From assembly GCA_001750645.1 (NCBI GenBank), contig MEIF01000011.1, positions 1-48,051 of the forward strand: a stretch of 48,051 nucleotides of DNA, in the 5' to 3' direction. This document shows positions 18,799 through 28,736 of the stretch, one piece after another. This DNA is from Gammaproteobacteria bacterium AqS3. Its GTDB lineage: Bacteria; Pseudomonadota; Gammaproteobacteria; MEIF01; AqS3. Below the pieces are notes generated by a model. That model had not been told where the DNA came from and searched no databases. It saw nothing but the letters and a program-made list of their open reading frames with translations. Each line of letters begins with the position of its first letter. Within the stretch, counting starts at the first letter, position 1. A program made the position numbers and the translations under genes.

Positions 18799-19545
18799 AT
18801 GTCCTCCATCGAATGGACCGAGCAGACCTGGAACCCGGTGACGGGCTGCACCAAGATCTCGGCCGGATGTCGCTCCTGCTATGCCGAGGTCATGGCCAGG
18901 CGGCTGCAGGCCATGGGCGCTCCGGGTTATGAAGACGGCTTTGATGTGACGCTGCACCCGAGCCGCCTGCAGCAGCCCCTGAGACGCCGCAAGCCGACGG
19001 TCTACTTCGTCAACTCGATGAGCGACCTGTTCCACTCCAAAGTCCCGAACGAGTTCATCGACGAGGTGTTCCGCACCATCCGCAACACGCCGCAGCACGT
19101 CTATCAGATCCTCACCAAGCGCCCCAAGGTCATGCGCAAATACTTCCAAAGCCGCCCGGTCCCGCCCAATGCCTGGCTGGGCACCTCGGTCGAAAACCGC
19201 AGGCACGGCCTGCCCCGCATCGACGAGCTCAGGGCAATCCAGGCCGACACGCGCTTTCTGTCGATCGAGCCGCTGCTGGAGCACCTGGGAGCGCTCGATC
19301 TCAGCGGCATTCGCTGGGCCATCGTCGGCGGCGAGAGCGGCCGCAAGGCCAGGCCGATGCGCCTCGAGTGGGTGCTGGACATCCAAAGCCAGTGCCGCCA
19401 TCAAGGGGTCGAATTCTTCTTCAAGCAGTGGGGCGCCTGGGGCGCCGATGGCATCCGGCGCAGCAAGAAGGCCAACGGCCGCGAGCTGCAGGGGCGCACC
19501 TGGGACGCCATGCCGTCCAGCCAGCTCGCCCTGGACGTGACTTAG
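18799..19545 (+). CDS. DUF5131 / phage Gp37-Gp68-type three-Cys-motif protein
   Basis: The protein has 248 residues. It opens with MSSIEWTEQTWNPVTGCTKI and the cysteine motif CTKISAGCRSC (C-x6-C-x2-C), followed by YAEVMARR, diagnostic of the Gp37/Gp68 family. Later signatures are VYFVNSMSDLFHSKVP, YQILTKRPKVM, WLGTSVENRR and FLSIEPLLEHLG, ending with IVGGESGRKARPM and FFKQWGAW. The three cysteines may bind an Fe-S cluster, giving a radical-SAM-like enzyme, but no reaction is established that I know of. It forms a two-gene unit with the TcmP-like gene, yet is GC-rich like the chromosome, so the two genes have different compositional histories. Homologues occur in phages and mobile islands. Confidence 0.92.
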   Translation: MSSIEWTEQTWNPVTGCTKISAGCRSCYAEVMARRLQAMGAPGYEDGFDVTLHPSRLQQPLRRRKPTVYFVNSMSDLFHSKVPNEFIDEVFRTIRNTPQHVYQILTKRPKVMRKYFQSRPVPPNAWLGTSVENRRHGLPRIDELRAIQADTRFLSIEPLLEHLGALDLSGIRWAIVGGESGRKARPMRLEWVLDIQSQCRHQGVEFFFKQWGAWGADGIRRSKKANGRELQGRTWDAMPSSQLALDVT

Positions 19546-19657
19546 GACTGTCCACGGCGGCCCCGCCCGCCGCCCCCGCCGGTGCGATTCCCCATCAGGC
19601 CCTACGCGGCCTTGTAATTCGGCTACACTGCCGCCGCTAATGCGACCCGGAGCGTTG

Positions 19658-21157
19658 ATGCAGTCCACGGCAACGGTGGTTGTTTTTGGTTTTTACCTGT
19701 TGGCCCTTGCCGGCATCGCCTATTACGGTTGGCTTCGAACGCATAACATCTCCGACTACGTCCTGGGGGGACGCTCGCTCTCGCCGTTTGCTGCGGCGAT
19801 GAGTTCGGGGGCCTCCAACATGAGCGCCTGGCTGATGCTGTCGGTTCCGGCGCTGGTCTACTTCAGCAGCACCGAGGCCTTCCTGATCGCCGGGGGTCTG
19901 CTGCTGGGTCAATACGTTTCGATTCTCGTGGTCGCCCCCCGTCTGCGCGTCTACAGCGAGCGCCTCAATGACTCGCAGACGCTGCCGATATTTTTCGCCA
20001 ACCGCACCGGTCGCACGGGTCGGGACGGCGCCCTGCTGCGGGGCATCTGCAGCCTGATCCTGCTGGTCTTCATGCTGCTCTACGTCGCCTCGGGGCTGGT
20101 CGCCGGCGGCGAGCTGTTCATGAACATGTTCGATGTCTCGCTGAGCACGGCGGTCATCATGGGGGCGCTGGTCATCGGCGCCTACACGCTGATCGGCGGC
20201 TTTCTCGCCATCAGCTGGACCGACGTGCTGCAGGCGCTGATGATGCTGATGATCCTCATCGTCCTGCCGCTGATCATCCTCAGCACCAGCGCCCCGGACC
20301 CCCAGCAGCAGGCCGGCTCGGTGGACTTCCCGCCGCTGCTGGACACTTCGGTCGGCTGGATTCTCGTGATCTCGTCGCTGGCCTGGGGGCTGGGCTACAT
20401 CGGCCTGCCGCACAGCGTGATGCGCTACAAGGCGATCCGCAGCGTCAAGGGCATTCCGTTCTTCCGCAGGACGCTGATCAGCTGGTCGATCCTGGTGTTC
20501 ATCGGCAGTTTGAGCCTCGGCCTGGCGGCGAGGGCCTGGTACGTCCCGGCGGAGGGCGCCTCGGGCGAGGACCTGACGCTGCAGATGCTGGGGCAGTTCT
20601 TCAACCCCTGGGTGGCGGGTCTGGCGCTGGCGGCGATCATGGCGGCGGTCATGAGCACGGCGGACAGCCAGCTGCTGCTGGCCTCGGTGAGCATCAGCGA
20701 GGACCTCATCGCCCCGCTCAGGCCGGACTGGGATTCCGACCGCCGGCTCTGGATCGGGCGCATCACCGTGCTGCTGATCATGGGATTTTCGCTGTCGCTG
20801 GCCCTCCAGGGCGGCAATACCATCCTGTCGCTGGTGTCCTACGCCTGGGCCGGCCTGGGCGCTGCCTTCGGGCCGGTGATGCTGTTCGCCCTCTACTGGC
20901 GCAAATTCAACTACATCGGGGCGATCGCCGGGGTCTCCGTCGGCGGCGTCAGCACCATCCTGCTGCAGAACTTCCCGCCCATTGAGGGGCTCTACGAGCT
21001 GCTGCCGGCGTTTGCCCTCAGCGCCCTGGCGATCTGGCTGTGCGGCCGCTTTGCACCCCAGGACCAGGCCGCCGAGGAGGTGTTCGACCGCCTCGAAGCC
21101 GAGCCGCTGTGGGCTGAAAGCCCGGCGGCGGATACACAGACGACCCTGAAGAATTAA
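19658..21157 (+). CDS. Sodium:solute symporter (PutP-like), copy 1
   Basis: The protein has 499 residues from the ATG at 19658, which has CCGGAG upstream; an in-frame ATG at 19640 lacks a site. It is a multi-helix inner-membrane symporter of the SSS family, closest in pattern to sodium/proline transporters. Motifs are ISDYVLGGRSLSPFAAAMSS and SGASNMSAWLMLSVPA near the N-terminus (the sodium/substrate region of TM1-2), SDSQTLP-like NDSQTLPIFFANRT, GGFLAISWTDVLQ, LGYIGLPHSVMRYKAIR and MAAVMSTADSQLLLASVSIS. Proline is the likely substrate by family, but other amino acids are possible. The next gene is a close paralogue. Confidence 0.9.
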   Translation: MQSTATVVVFGFYLLALAGIAYYGWLRTHNISDYVLGGRSLSPFAAAMSSGASNMSAWLMLSVPALVYFSSTEAFLIAGGLLLGQYVSILVVAPRLRVYSERLNDSQTLPIFFANRTGRTGRDGALLRGICSLILLVFMLLYVASGLVAGGELFMNMFDVSLSTAVIMGALVIGAYTLIGGFLAISWTDVLQALMMLMILIVLPLIILSTSAPDPQQQAGSVDFPPLLDTSVGWILVISSLAWGLGYIGLPHSVMRYKAIRSVKGIPFFRRTLISWSILVFIGSLSLGLAARAWYVPAEGASGEDLTLQMLGQFFNPWVAGLALAAIMAAVMSTADSQLLLASVSISEDLIAPLRPDWDSDRRLWIGRITVLLIMGFSLSLALQGGNTILSLVSYAWAGLGAAFGPVMLFALYWRKFNYIGAIAGVSVGGVSTILLQNFPPIEGLYELLPAFALSALAIWLCGRFAPQDQAAEEVFDRLEAEPLWAESPAADTQTTLKN

Positions 21158-21208
21158 TTCAACCGGCCATCCGCTACACTGCCCAGCCGCTGGGAGGGGA
21201 GGCAGTTT

Positions 21209-22708
21209 GTGACTTCCACCATCGTGGTCTTCGTGCTCTACATGACGGCGGTGGCGGCCATCACCTACTACGGCTGGCGCCAGACCATCACGATATCGGA
21301 CTACGTCCTCGGCGGTCGCACCCTGTCGCCGTTTTCAGCCGCGATGAGCGCCGGCGCCTCCAACATGAGCGGCTACATGATGCTGTCGTTTCCGGCGCTG
21401 ACCTATCAGCACAGCACCGAGGCCTTTCTGATGAGCATCGGCCTGCTGGTGGGTCAGTACGTTTCGATCGTGGCGGTGGGTCCCCGCCTGAGGGTCTACA
21501 GCGAGCGGCTCAACGACTCGCAGACGCTGCCGATATTCCTCTCCGAGCGCACCGGCCACACCGGCAGGGACGGCTGGCTGCTGCGGGTGGCCTGCGCCCT
21601 CAGCCTGCTGGTCTTCATGCTGCTCTACGTCGCCTCGGGGCTGCTCGCCGGCGGCAAGCTGTTCTCCAGCCTGTTCGACGTCCCGCTGACCTATGCCATC
21701 ATCCTGGGCACGGTCATCATCGGCGTCTACACCCTGGTCGGCGGCTTTCTGGCGATCAGCTGGACCGACGTGCTGCAGAGCCTGATGATGGTGTTCATCC
21801 TGATCGGGCTGCCGCTGGCGATGTTCTTCACCGAGGCGCCGGAGGTCCCGCCCGTCAGCCCGGATGACTTCCCGCCCCTGTTTGACGTCACGGCGATCGG
21901 CTGGGTGGCGGTGATTTCCTGGCTGTCCTGGGGGCTGGGCTACATCGGCCTGCCGCACAGCGTGATGCGCTACAAGGCGATGCGCTGCGTCAGCGACTTT
22001 CCGGTGTTTCGGGACACGCTGATGATCTGGTCGGTGCTGATCTTCATCGGCAGCATGGGCATCGGGCTGCTGGCCCGGCAGTGGTTCACGCCGGGGGACG
22101 ACGCCTCGATGGAGGACCTGACGCTGCAGATGCTGGACGTGTTCTTCAACCCCTGGCTGATCGGCCTGGCGCTGGCGGCCATCATGGCGGCGGTGATGAG
22201 CACGGCGGACAGCCAGCTGCTGCTGGCCTCGGTGAGCATCAGCGAAGACCTGCTGGCCCCGGCGTTCCCCGACATGACCTCGGATCAGCGGCTCTGGGTC
22301 AGCCGTCTGGTGGTGCTGCTGATCACGGTGTTTTCGCTGCTGCTGGTGCTGCAGGGCGGCAACAGCATCCTGTCGCTGGTGACCTATGCCTGGGCCGGGC
22401 TGGGCGCCGCGTTTGGGCCGGTCCTGCTGTTTGCCCTGTACTGGCGCAGATTCAACTACATCGGGGCGATCGCCGGCGTCTTCCTCGGCGGGGCCGGCAC
22501 CATCCTATTCCACCACTTCCCGCCGATAGAGGGCCTGTATGAGCTGCTGCCCGCCTTTGCCCTGAGCGCCCTGGCGATCTGGCTGTGCGGCCTGTTCGCC
22601 CCCCAGGATCGCCCGGCCGAGGAGGTCTTCGACGAACTCATTGCCGAGCCGCTCTGGGCCGGCATAGAGGATCCGAAGCAGTCGCCCGCACCCGTTGAAC
22701 AGAATTGA
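21209..22708 (+). CDS. Sodium:solute symporter (PutP-like), copy 2
   Basis: The protein has 499 residues, starting at GTG 21209 with a strong GGGAGGGGAGG site. It shares almost every motif of copy 1, including YVLGGRTLSPFSAAMSAGAS, NDSQTLPIFLSERT, GGFLAISWTDVLQSLMM, LGYIGLPHSVMRYKAM and MSTADSQLLLASVSIS. It arose by tandem duplication; the gap is only 51 bp. Differences cluster in periplasmic or cytoplasmic loops (for example VSPDDFPPLFDVTAIG), so substrate range or regulation may differ. Both genes are preceded by the same GCTACACTGCC sequence. Confidence 0.9.
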   Translation: MTSTIVVFVLYMTAVAAITYYGWRQTITISDYVLGGRTLSPFSAAMSAGASNMSGYMMLSFPALTYQHSTEAFLMSIGLLVGQYVSIVAVGPRLRVYSERLNDSQTLPIFLSERTGHTGRDGWLLRVACALSLLVFMLLYVASGLLAGGKLFSSLFDVPLTYAIILGTVIIGVYTLVGGFLAISWTDVLQSLMMVFILIGLPLAMFFTEAPEVPPVSPDDFPPLFDVTAIGWVAVISWLSWGLGYIGLPHSVMRYKAMRCVSDFPVFRDTLMIWSVLIFIGSMGIGLLARQWFTPGDDASMEDLTLQMLDVFFNPWLIGLALAAIMAAVMSTADSQLLLASVSISEDLLAPAFPDMTSDQRLWVSRLVVLLITVFSLLLVLQGGNSILSLVTYAWAGLGAAFGPVLLFALYWRRFNYIGAIAGVFLGGAGTILFHHFPPIEGLYELLPAFALSALAIWLCGLFAPQDRPAEEVFDELIAEPLWAGIEDPKQSPAPVEQN

Positions 22709-22733
22709 TCGGGCAGTTGCCGGAGCGGGGGAA

Positions 22734-23450
22734 ATGACCGTCAAAAACTTTGCCTGCGAGTGGGCCCAGGGGCACATCGTCCTCGTCGACGGCGACCGGC
22801 GCCTGCTGATCGACACCGGCTCACCGATCAGCATCGCCGAGACAGAGGAGTTTGAGTTTGCCGGGGAGACCCACCCCGCCCACACCGACTTCCTCGGCAT
22901 GACGATCGCACAGCTGAGCCGGCAGATTGGCACGGATCTCAACGCCCTCGTCGGCACCGACGTGCTGCAGTACTGGGAAGTCCTCATCGACATGTCGGCG
23001 GGGCGGATTGGCCTGGATCGGCAGCCCATCGACTTGGACTTGCACTTGGATGCGGTCGAAACCGAGATGACCATGCCGATGGCAGCCCCCGTGCTGCAGG
23101 TGCGGGTCGGCGGTGCGAGCATCCCCGCATTTTTTGACACCGGAGCGCCGGTTTCCTACGCTCCTGAGCGCCTGGTGCGGGGGCTTGACGCCATCGGCGA
23201 GGCCGAGGATTTTTACCCGGTGATCGGAGATTTTTCGACACCGCTCTACGATGTCGAGGTCGCCCTGGGCCCGGAGCGCTGGAGCATTCGGATGGGCGTG
23301 CTGCCCGAGGCCGTGCGAGCCCTGCTGAGCCTGTCGGGGACAGACTGCATCCTCGGAACCTCGCTGCTGCAAACCCACCGGGCTCTGCTCGGGTTTCCCC
23401 GCGGCCGGATCGCATTTCAGGGATGCGGGGGGCAGGGCCGTGCGCAATAA
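22734..23450 (+). CDS. Retropepsin-like aspartyl protease with two DTG motifs
   Basis: The protein has 238 residues, starting at ATG 22734 with GGGGGA upstream. Two aspartyl-protease signatures occur in one chain: LLIDTGSPISIA (about residues 22-33) and AFFDTGAPVSYAPERL about 100 residues later. Each is followed by a hydrophobic-hydrophobic-Gly type strand (ALVGTDVLQYW and CILGTSLLQTHR). Retropepsins normally supply one DTG per subunit and dimerise, so this protein may be a covalent pseudo-dimer, like eukaryotic pepsins. There is no signal peptide, which suggests a cytoplasmic protein. The substrate is unknown. Its last 11 bases overlap the next gene, which indicates translational coupling. 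Confidence 0.7.
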   Translation: MTVKNFACEWAQGHIVLVDGDRRLLIDTGSPISIAETEEFEFAGETHPAHTDFLGMTIAQLSRQIGTDLNALVGTDVLQYWEVLIDMSAGRIGLDRQPIDLDLHLDAVETEMTMPMAAPVLQVRVGGASIPAFFDTGAPVSYAPERLVRGLDAIGEAEDFYPVIGDFSTPLYDVEVALGPERWSIRMGVLPEAVRALLSLSGTDCILGTSLLQTHRALLGFPRGRIAFQGCGGQGRAQ

Positions 23451-23862
23451 GCTGCTTGCACTGTTTGTACTGTTTGCCCTGGGGCTGCCGCTGCCCGTGC
23501 TGGCCTGCAGCTGCGTTGAGGCGGACCTGAAGGGCCAGGTCCGCAGCGCCGATCAGGTCTTCATCGGCCAGCTGCACTCGGCGCGCCTGATCACCCCCGA
23601 GGGCGAGGATGACTTTCCGGAGATAGAGGCTGACATGCAGCCGCAGGATGTCTTCAAGGGCCGGGTCAAGCCGGGTGAGGCCGTCCGCATTCGCACCGGC
23701 CTCGGCGGCGGCGACTGCGGGGTGCCGATGCGCGTCGGCAGGTTCTACGCCGTCTTTATGGACCGGGACGACGACCGCATCGGCATCTGCGGCGGCTCGC
23801 AGGAAGTCGATCTGCGCGATATGGACGACTGGCGCAAACGCCTGAGGCGCTACAGCCGCTGA
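23440..23862 (+). CDS. Exported small protein with TIMP-like N-terminal CxC
   Basis: The protein has 140 residues and starts at GTG 23440 inside the end of the upstream gene. A signal peptide (residues 1-22) ends LPLPVLA, so the mature protein would start CSCVEADLKGQV. A Cys-x-Cys at the mature N-terminus, a DVFKGRVKPGE strand, and paired downstream cysteines (GGDCGVP, IGICGGS) resemble bacterial tissue-inhibitor-of-metalloproteinase-like domains. If the first Cys is used for lipidation it could instead be a lipoprotein, as LPVLAC is close to a lipobox. Function is unproven. It is coupled to a protease-like gene. Confidence 0.65.
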   Translation: MRNKLLALFVLFALGLPLPVLACSCVEADLKGQVRSADQVFIGQLHSARLITPEGEDDFPEIEADMQPQDVFKGRVKPGEAVRIRTGLGGGDCGVPMRVGRFYAVFMDRDDDRIGICGGSQEVDLRDMDDWRKRLRRYSR

Positions 23863-23958
23863 CGCTCGCCGACTTGGGCGCCGGCTGCGGCTGCCTGGGC
23901 CGAGTCCCGACGGGGCTGAATATTTTTTCGGGGGGAAGAGGCCCTGCGAGGCCGCTGC

Positions 23959-25854
<1,896 letters not shown>

Positions 25855-25986
25855 TATTCAGCGGTTCCCCTCAGCGGGGGCGCAGTTTATTACAGGATTT
25901 ATCCCCAGCAAATTCCCCGGTATTTCGGGTGATTTTCGCCCCGCCGAGGCCGGTTTTGGCGGCTCTGGAGGGGCAAGACCGGTGGC

Positions 25987-25992
25987 TATAAT
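25987..25992 (+). promoter_or_regulatory. -10 box of tRNA-Phe
   Basis: A perfect TATAAT lies 28 bp upstream of the tRNA, followed by a GC-rich discriminator (GCCCGCCC) typical of stringently controlled stable-RNA promoters. No good -35 hexamer is seen at 16-18 bp. Apart from this, the gaps 25855-26020 and 26097-26208 show nothing further. Confidence 0.5.
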
Positions 25993-26020
25993 GCCCGCCC
26001 TGATGCTTTCTTCAGCACGC

Positions 26021-26096
<76 letters not shown>

Positions 26097-26208
26097 CTCC
26101 CCTCAGCGGTGCATCCGACTTTTCCAATTGATCCGCACGGCGGATATCGTGTCTTTGAAGGCGGCCGGAGAAGCCCGCCGGAGAAGCCCGCCAGACCGAG
26201 CCCAGCCC

Positions 26209-28278
26209 TCACCACTCCCCCTGATAAAAATCCCGCATCAGATAGAAGGCCGCCTTGCGCTCGCCGTTTTCGTCTATCAGTCCCTTGCGGTTGTAGTAGT
26301 CCTGAACCCCCGCCAGCGGGCGCAGCATGGCGCGGAAGTCCTTCAGGATCCACGGGCTCAGCCCCTGCACCTGCGGGCTGGCGGTCAGCATCTCGAGCTG
26401 CGCCTCATAGACCCTCAGCTGGTAATCCTCCGACCAGATATGACCCGCCTCGCTGCGATTGCCCCGCTTGGCCCCGGCGCCGAACTCGGAGATGTGAATC
26501 GGCTTTTCATACTTGCTGGTGAAGCGCAGGTCGCGCATGAACTCCAGCATCAGCGGCCGCAGGACCGCCTCGTCGATGCCGAGCTGGCGCGAGAACAGCA
26601 CCGAGTAATACCACCCGAAATACTCGTTGTAGGCGATGATGTCGGTGTGCTCGCCGAGCGGGTCGTCAATCGACAGCGTGTAGCCCTCCCCGGCGCTCGG
26701 TGCGAAATACCCGGCCTCGTCCAGCACGCCCTGGAATATCTTCCTGTCCTCGTCCGGTACATCGGCAGAGGCCACGCCGCGCGCCGCCAGCCTTGCCGCG
26801 ATCAGGGCGAAGTCCGGCCCGGAACCGCCCAGCAGGGCGGCGCTGACCAGGCGGGAGTCGTCCATGCCGCGGGTGTCCTCGATGAGCCGCCGCAGAAACC
26901 TCAGCCGCTCTCGGGTGTTCGGCGTCTCATTGGCGACCGACCAGATGATGACGGAGGCGCGGTTCCAGTCGCGCTGCACCAGGCGCGCCATCTGATCGCG
27001 GGCAATGGCCAGCGTGTTCTCATTGTCCCAGTCAATCTGCCAGTAGACCGGGATCTCCTCCCACAGCAGCAGCCCCATCTCATCGGCCAGGCGGGCCAGA
27101 TGGCGGTTGTAGGGATAGTGCGCCGCGCGGACGAAATTGGCGCCCAGCGCCTTGGCCTCGGCCAGCAGGCCGCGCATGTCGTTGGCGCTGTGGGCCACGC
27201 CCTCCCTGCCGATGGGCTCCTCGTGCGTCGAGATGCCCCTGAGCTTGATCGGCTCGCCGTTCAGCAGGATCTGCGTCCCCCGCGTCTCGATCTGTCGGAA
27301 GCCGATGCGCTCGGACAGGACGCTGCCGCCGCCGCTCACCGTCACCTCGTACAGCTTGGGGTTTTCGGGTGACCACAATTCCGGCTGCGCACTCAGTGCG
27401 CCCTCGGCGACGCCCGCACCGTCGAGGCGAAAGGTTTCGTCGACATTGAGCGCACCAATCTGCACGCGCACGGTCTCGCCGGCGGCAATGCCCTGTGCGC
27501 TCGCGCGGAAGCGGATCTGATCGGTGCGGCCCTTGGCCAGGCTCAGCTTGGCGTTGACGATGCGCGCCTCGGGCACCTCGACCAGATACACATCCCGGGT
27601 CAGCCCGCCGTAGGGCCACCAGTCGGTCCTCCCCGTCGGAATCGACTGATCCCCCAGGCGGTTGTCGATCCAGACCAGCAGCTCATTGCGCCCCTCCCTG
27701 AGCTCATCGGTCACGTCGAAGTGGAACGGGACGTAGCCGCCCTCGTGGCGCCCCACGGCCCGGCCGTTCAGAAACACCGTCGCCGTGAAGTTGGCCGCCC
27801 CGAAGTGCAGCAGCTGCCGGCGCCCGGCCTTCGGTGCGACGCTCAGCTCCCGGTAGAGCCAGAATTTGTCGCGGTAAAAGAACAGCCTCGGATCCTGGGT
27901 GTTGACGTCGCCGGGGACCTTGATGCGCTGGGCGCGCTCGAAATCGTATTCGACCAGCGTCATGCCCGAGGTGTTCCTGCGCAGCGGCGGATAGCCGCCG
28001 AATATCGATCCCGGCGTCCCGACCCCCATCGGGTCGATGATGATGGACCACTCCCCGTTGAGCGACTCTTTCTGGCGCGCGTCCAGCCAGCCCAGCAGCG
28101 GCGGCGGCGATGCATAGGCCTCGTCGGAGGACTGGAACAGCGCCTCGCCCTCGGACATCGTCAGCGACAGCAGCCAGCGCGCCTGCTCGGTCTTGGTCAG
28201 TGAGCTGAAGTAGATTGCGAATGCGACCGCCGCCAGGATGGTGGCGCTCACCGCAGAGATGATCGACTTTTTCAGCAT
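26209..28278 (-). CDS. Exported glycoside hydrolase family 2 (beta-glucuronidase/galactosidase-like)
   Basis: The protein has 689 residues. An N-terminal hydrophobic segment (KSIISAVSATILAAVAFAIY) is a signal peptide or anchor, placing the enzyme in the periplasm or outside. The domains follow the GH2 order: a jelly-roll sugar-binding domain (to about 230; FFYRDKFWLYRELSV, GAANFTATVFLNGRAVG, VWIDNRLGDQ), an immunoglobulin-like domain, and a TIM barrel starting near LRGISTHEEPIGREG. The general acid/base is Glu451 in WSVANETPN, and the nucleophile is Glu598 in HISEFGAGAKRG. The start is the ATG at 28278 with GGGGGGAGA upstream. Exact sugar specificity cannot be told; beta-glucuronidase is the closest pattern. 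It lies just beyond the terminator of the neighbouring operon and is probably a separate unit. Confidence 0.9.
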   Translation of the reverse strand: MLKKSIISAVSATILAAVAFAIYFSSLTKTEQARWLLSLTMSEGEALFQSSDEAYASPPPLLGWLDARQKESLNGEWSIIIDPMGVGTPGSIFGGYPPLRRNTSGMTLVEYDFERAQRIKVPGDVNTQDPRLFFYRDKFWLYRELSVAPKAGRRQLLHFGAANFTATVFLNGRAVGRHEGGYVPFHFDVTDELREGRNELLVWIDNRLGDQSIPTGRTDWWPYGGLTRDVYLVEVPEARIVNAKLSLAKGRTDQIRFRASAQGIAAGETVRVQIGALNVDETFRLDGAGVAEGALSAQPELWSPENPKLYEVTVSGGGSVLSERIGFRQIETRGTQILLNGEPIKLRGISTHEEPIGREGVAHSANDMRGLLAEAKALGANFVRAAHYPYNRHLARLADEMGLLLWEEIPVYWQIDWDNENTLAIARDQMARLVQRDWNRASVIIWSVANETPNTRERLRFLRRLIEDTRGMDDSRLVSAALLGGSGPDFALIAARLAARGVASADVPDEDRKIFQGVLDEAGYFAPSAGEGYTLSIDDPLGEHTDIIAYNEYFGWYYSVLFSRQLGIDEAVLRPLMLEFMRDLRFTSKYEKPIHISEFGAGAKRGNRSEAGHIWSEDYQLRVYEAQLEMLTASPQVQGLSPWILKDFRAMLRPLAGVQDYYNRKGLIDENGERKAAFYLMRDFYQGEW

Positions 28279-28292
28279 GGATTCTCCCCCCG

Positions 28293-28318
28293 AAAAAACG
28301 GCGCCTCCGGCGGCGCCG
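28293..28318 (-). terminator. Intrinsic terminator of the terpene-like operon
   Basis: On the minus strand a 7-bp perfect stem (CGGCGCC/GGCGCCG, 6-base loop) is followed at once by six T. It lies 77 bp after the DUF1330 gene and just before the GH2 start, so it should end the long upstream operon. Confidence 0.8.
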
Positions 28319-28394
28319 CACCGTGCCGGCCGGCTATGTTAGCGGCAAGGCGGCCCCCGATCGGCGGGTCGTCGCACCGCAGAAGGTTTGGGAC

Positions 28395-28703
28395 TCAGCT
28401 GCGGGGCGGCGGTGCCGTGACCATGGCGAGAAAATTCAGCCGCGTTCCGGTGCGGCGGAATTCCGATATCGCCTGATACTCGGGGTCGCTGTACCAGTCG
28501 CGCGCGGCCTGCTCGGAGTCAAACTCAAACATCACCGTGCGCCCCTCCAGCGGGGTGCTGCCCTCGAAGTGCTGGACGTTGTCGTCGTAGGCCAGAAAGC
28601 GGCCGCCGTGGCGCTTGAGAATCGGGAAGAACCCCTTCTCGTATTTGCGGTATTCATCGGCGTCCTCGATGCGGACGTTGGCAATCATGTAGACCTTGGA
28701 CAT
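28395..28703 (-). CDS. DUF1330 protein (dimeric alpha-beta barrel)
   Basis: The protein has 102 residues. The sequence matches the DUF1330 pattern: VYMIANVRIEDADEYRKYEK at the start, HGGRFLAYDDNVQHFEG, then TVMFEFDSEQAARDWYSDPE and YQAISEFRRTGTRLNFLAM. The fold is a ferredoxin-like dimer related to small monooxygenases and isomerases, but the catalytic role is unknown. It starts at ATG 28703 with AAGGAGAT upstream. It is the last gene of the minus-strand train, 33 bp after the FAH-family gene, and may act on a pathway intermediate. Confidence 0.88.
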   Translation of the reverse strand: MSKVYMIANVRIEDADEYRKYEKGFFPILKRHGGRFLAYDDNVQHFEGSTPLEGRTVMFEFDSEQAARDWYSDPEYQAISEFRRTGTRLNFLAMVTAPPPRS

Positions 28704-28736
28704 GGGGATCTCCTTTTGGTTGGGGCTGGTTTGGGG

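Noticed and set aside
17721-19545. Insertion sequence or prophage remnant around the AT-rich gene
   Set aside because: No transposase, integrase, terminal inverted repeats or target duplications are visible on either side.
23863-23958. Terminator between the small exported protein gene and parE
   Set aside because: A run of T follows CGACGGGGCTGAATA, but no stable stem precedes it.
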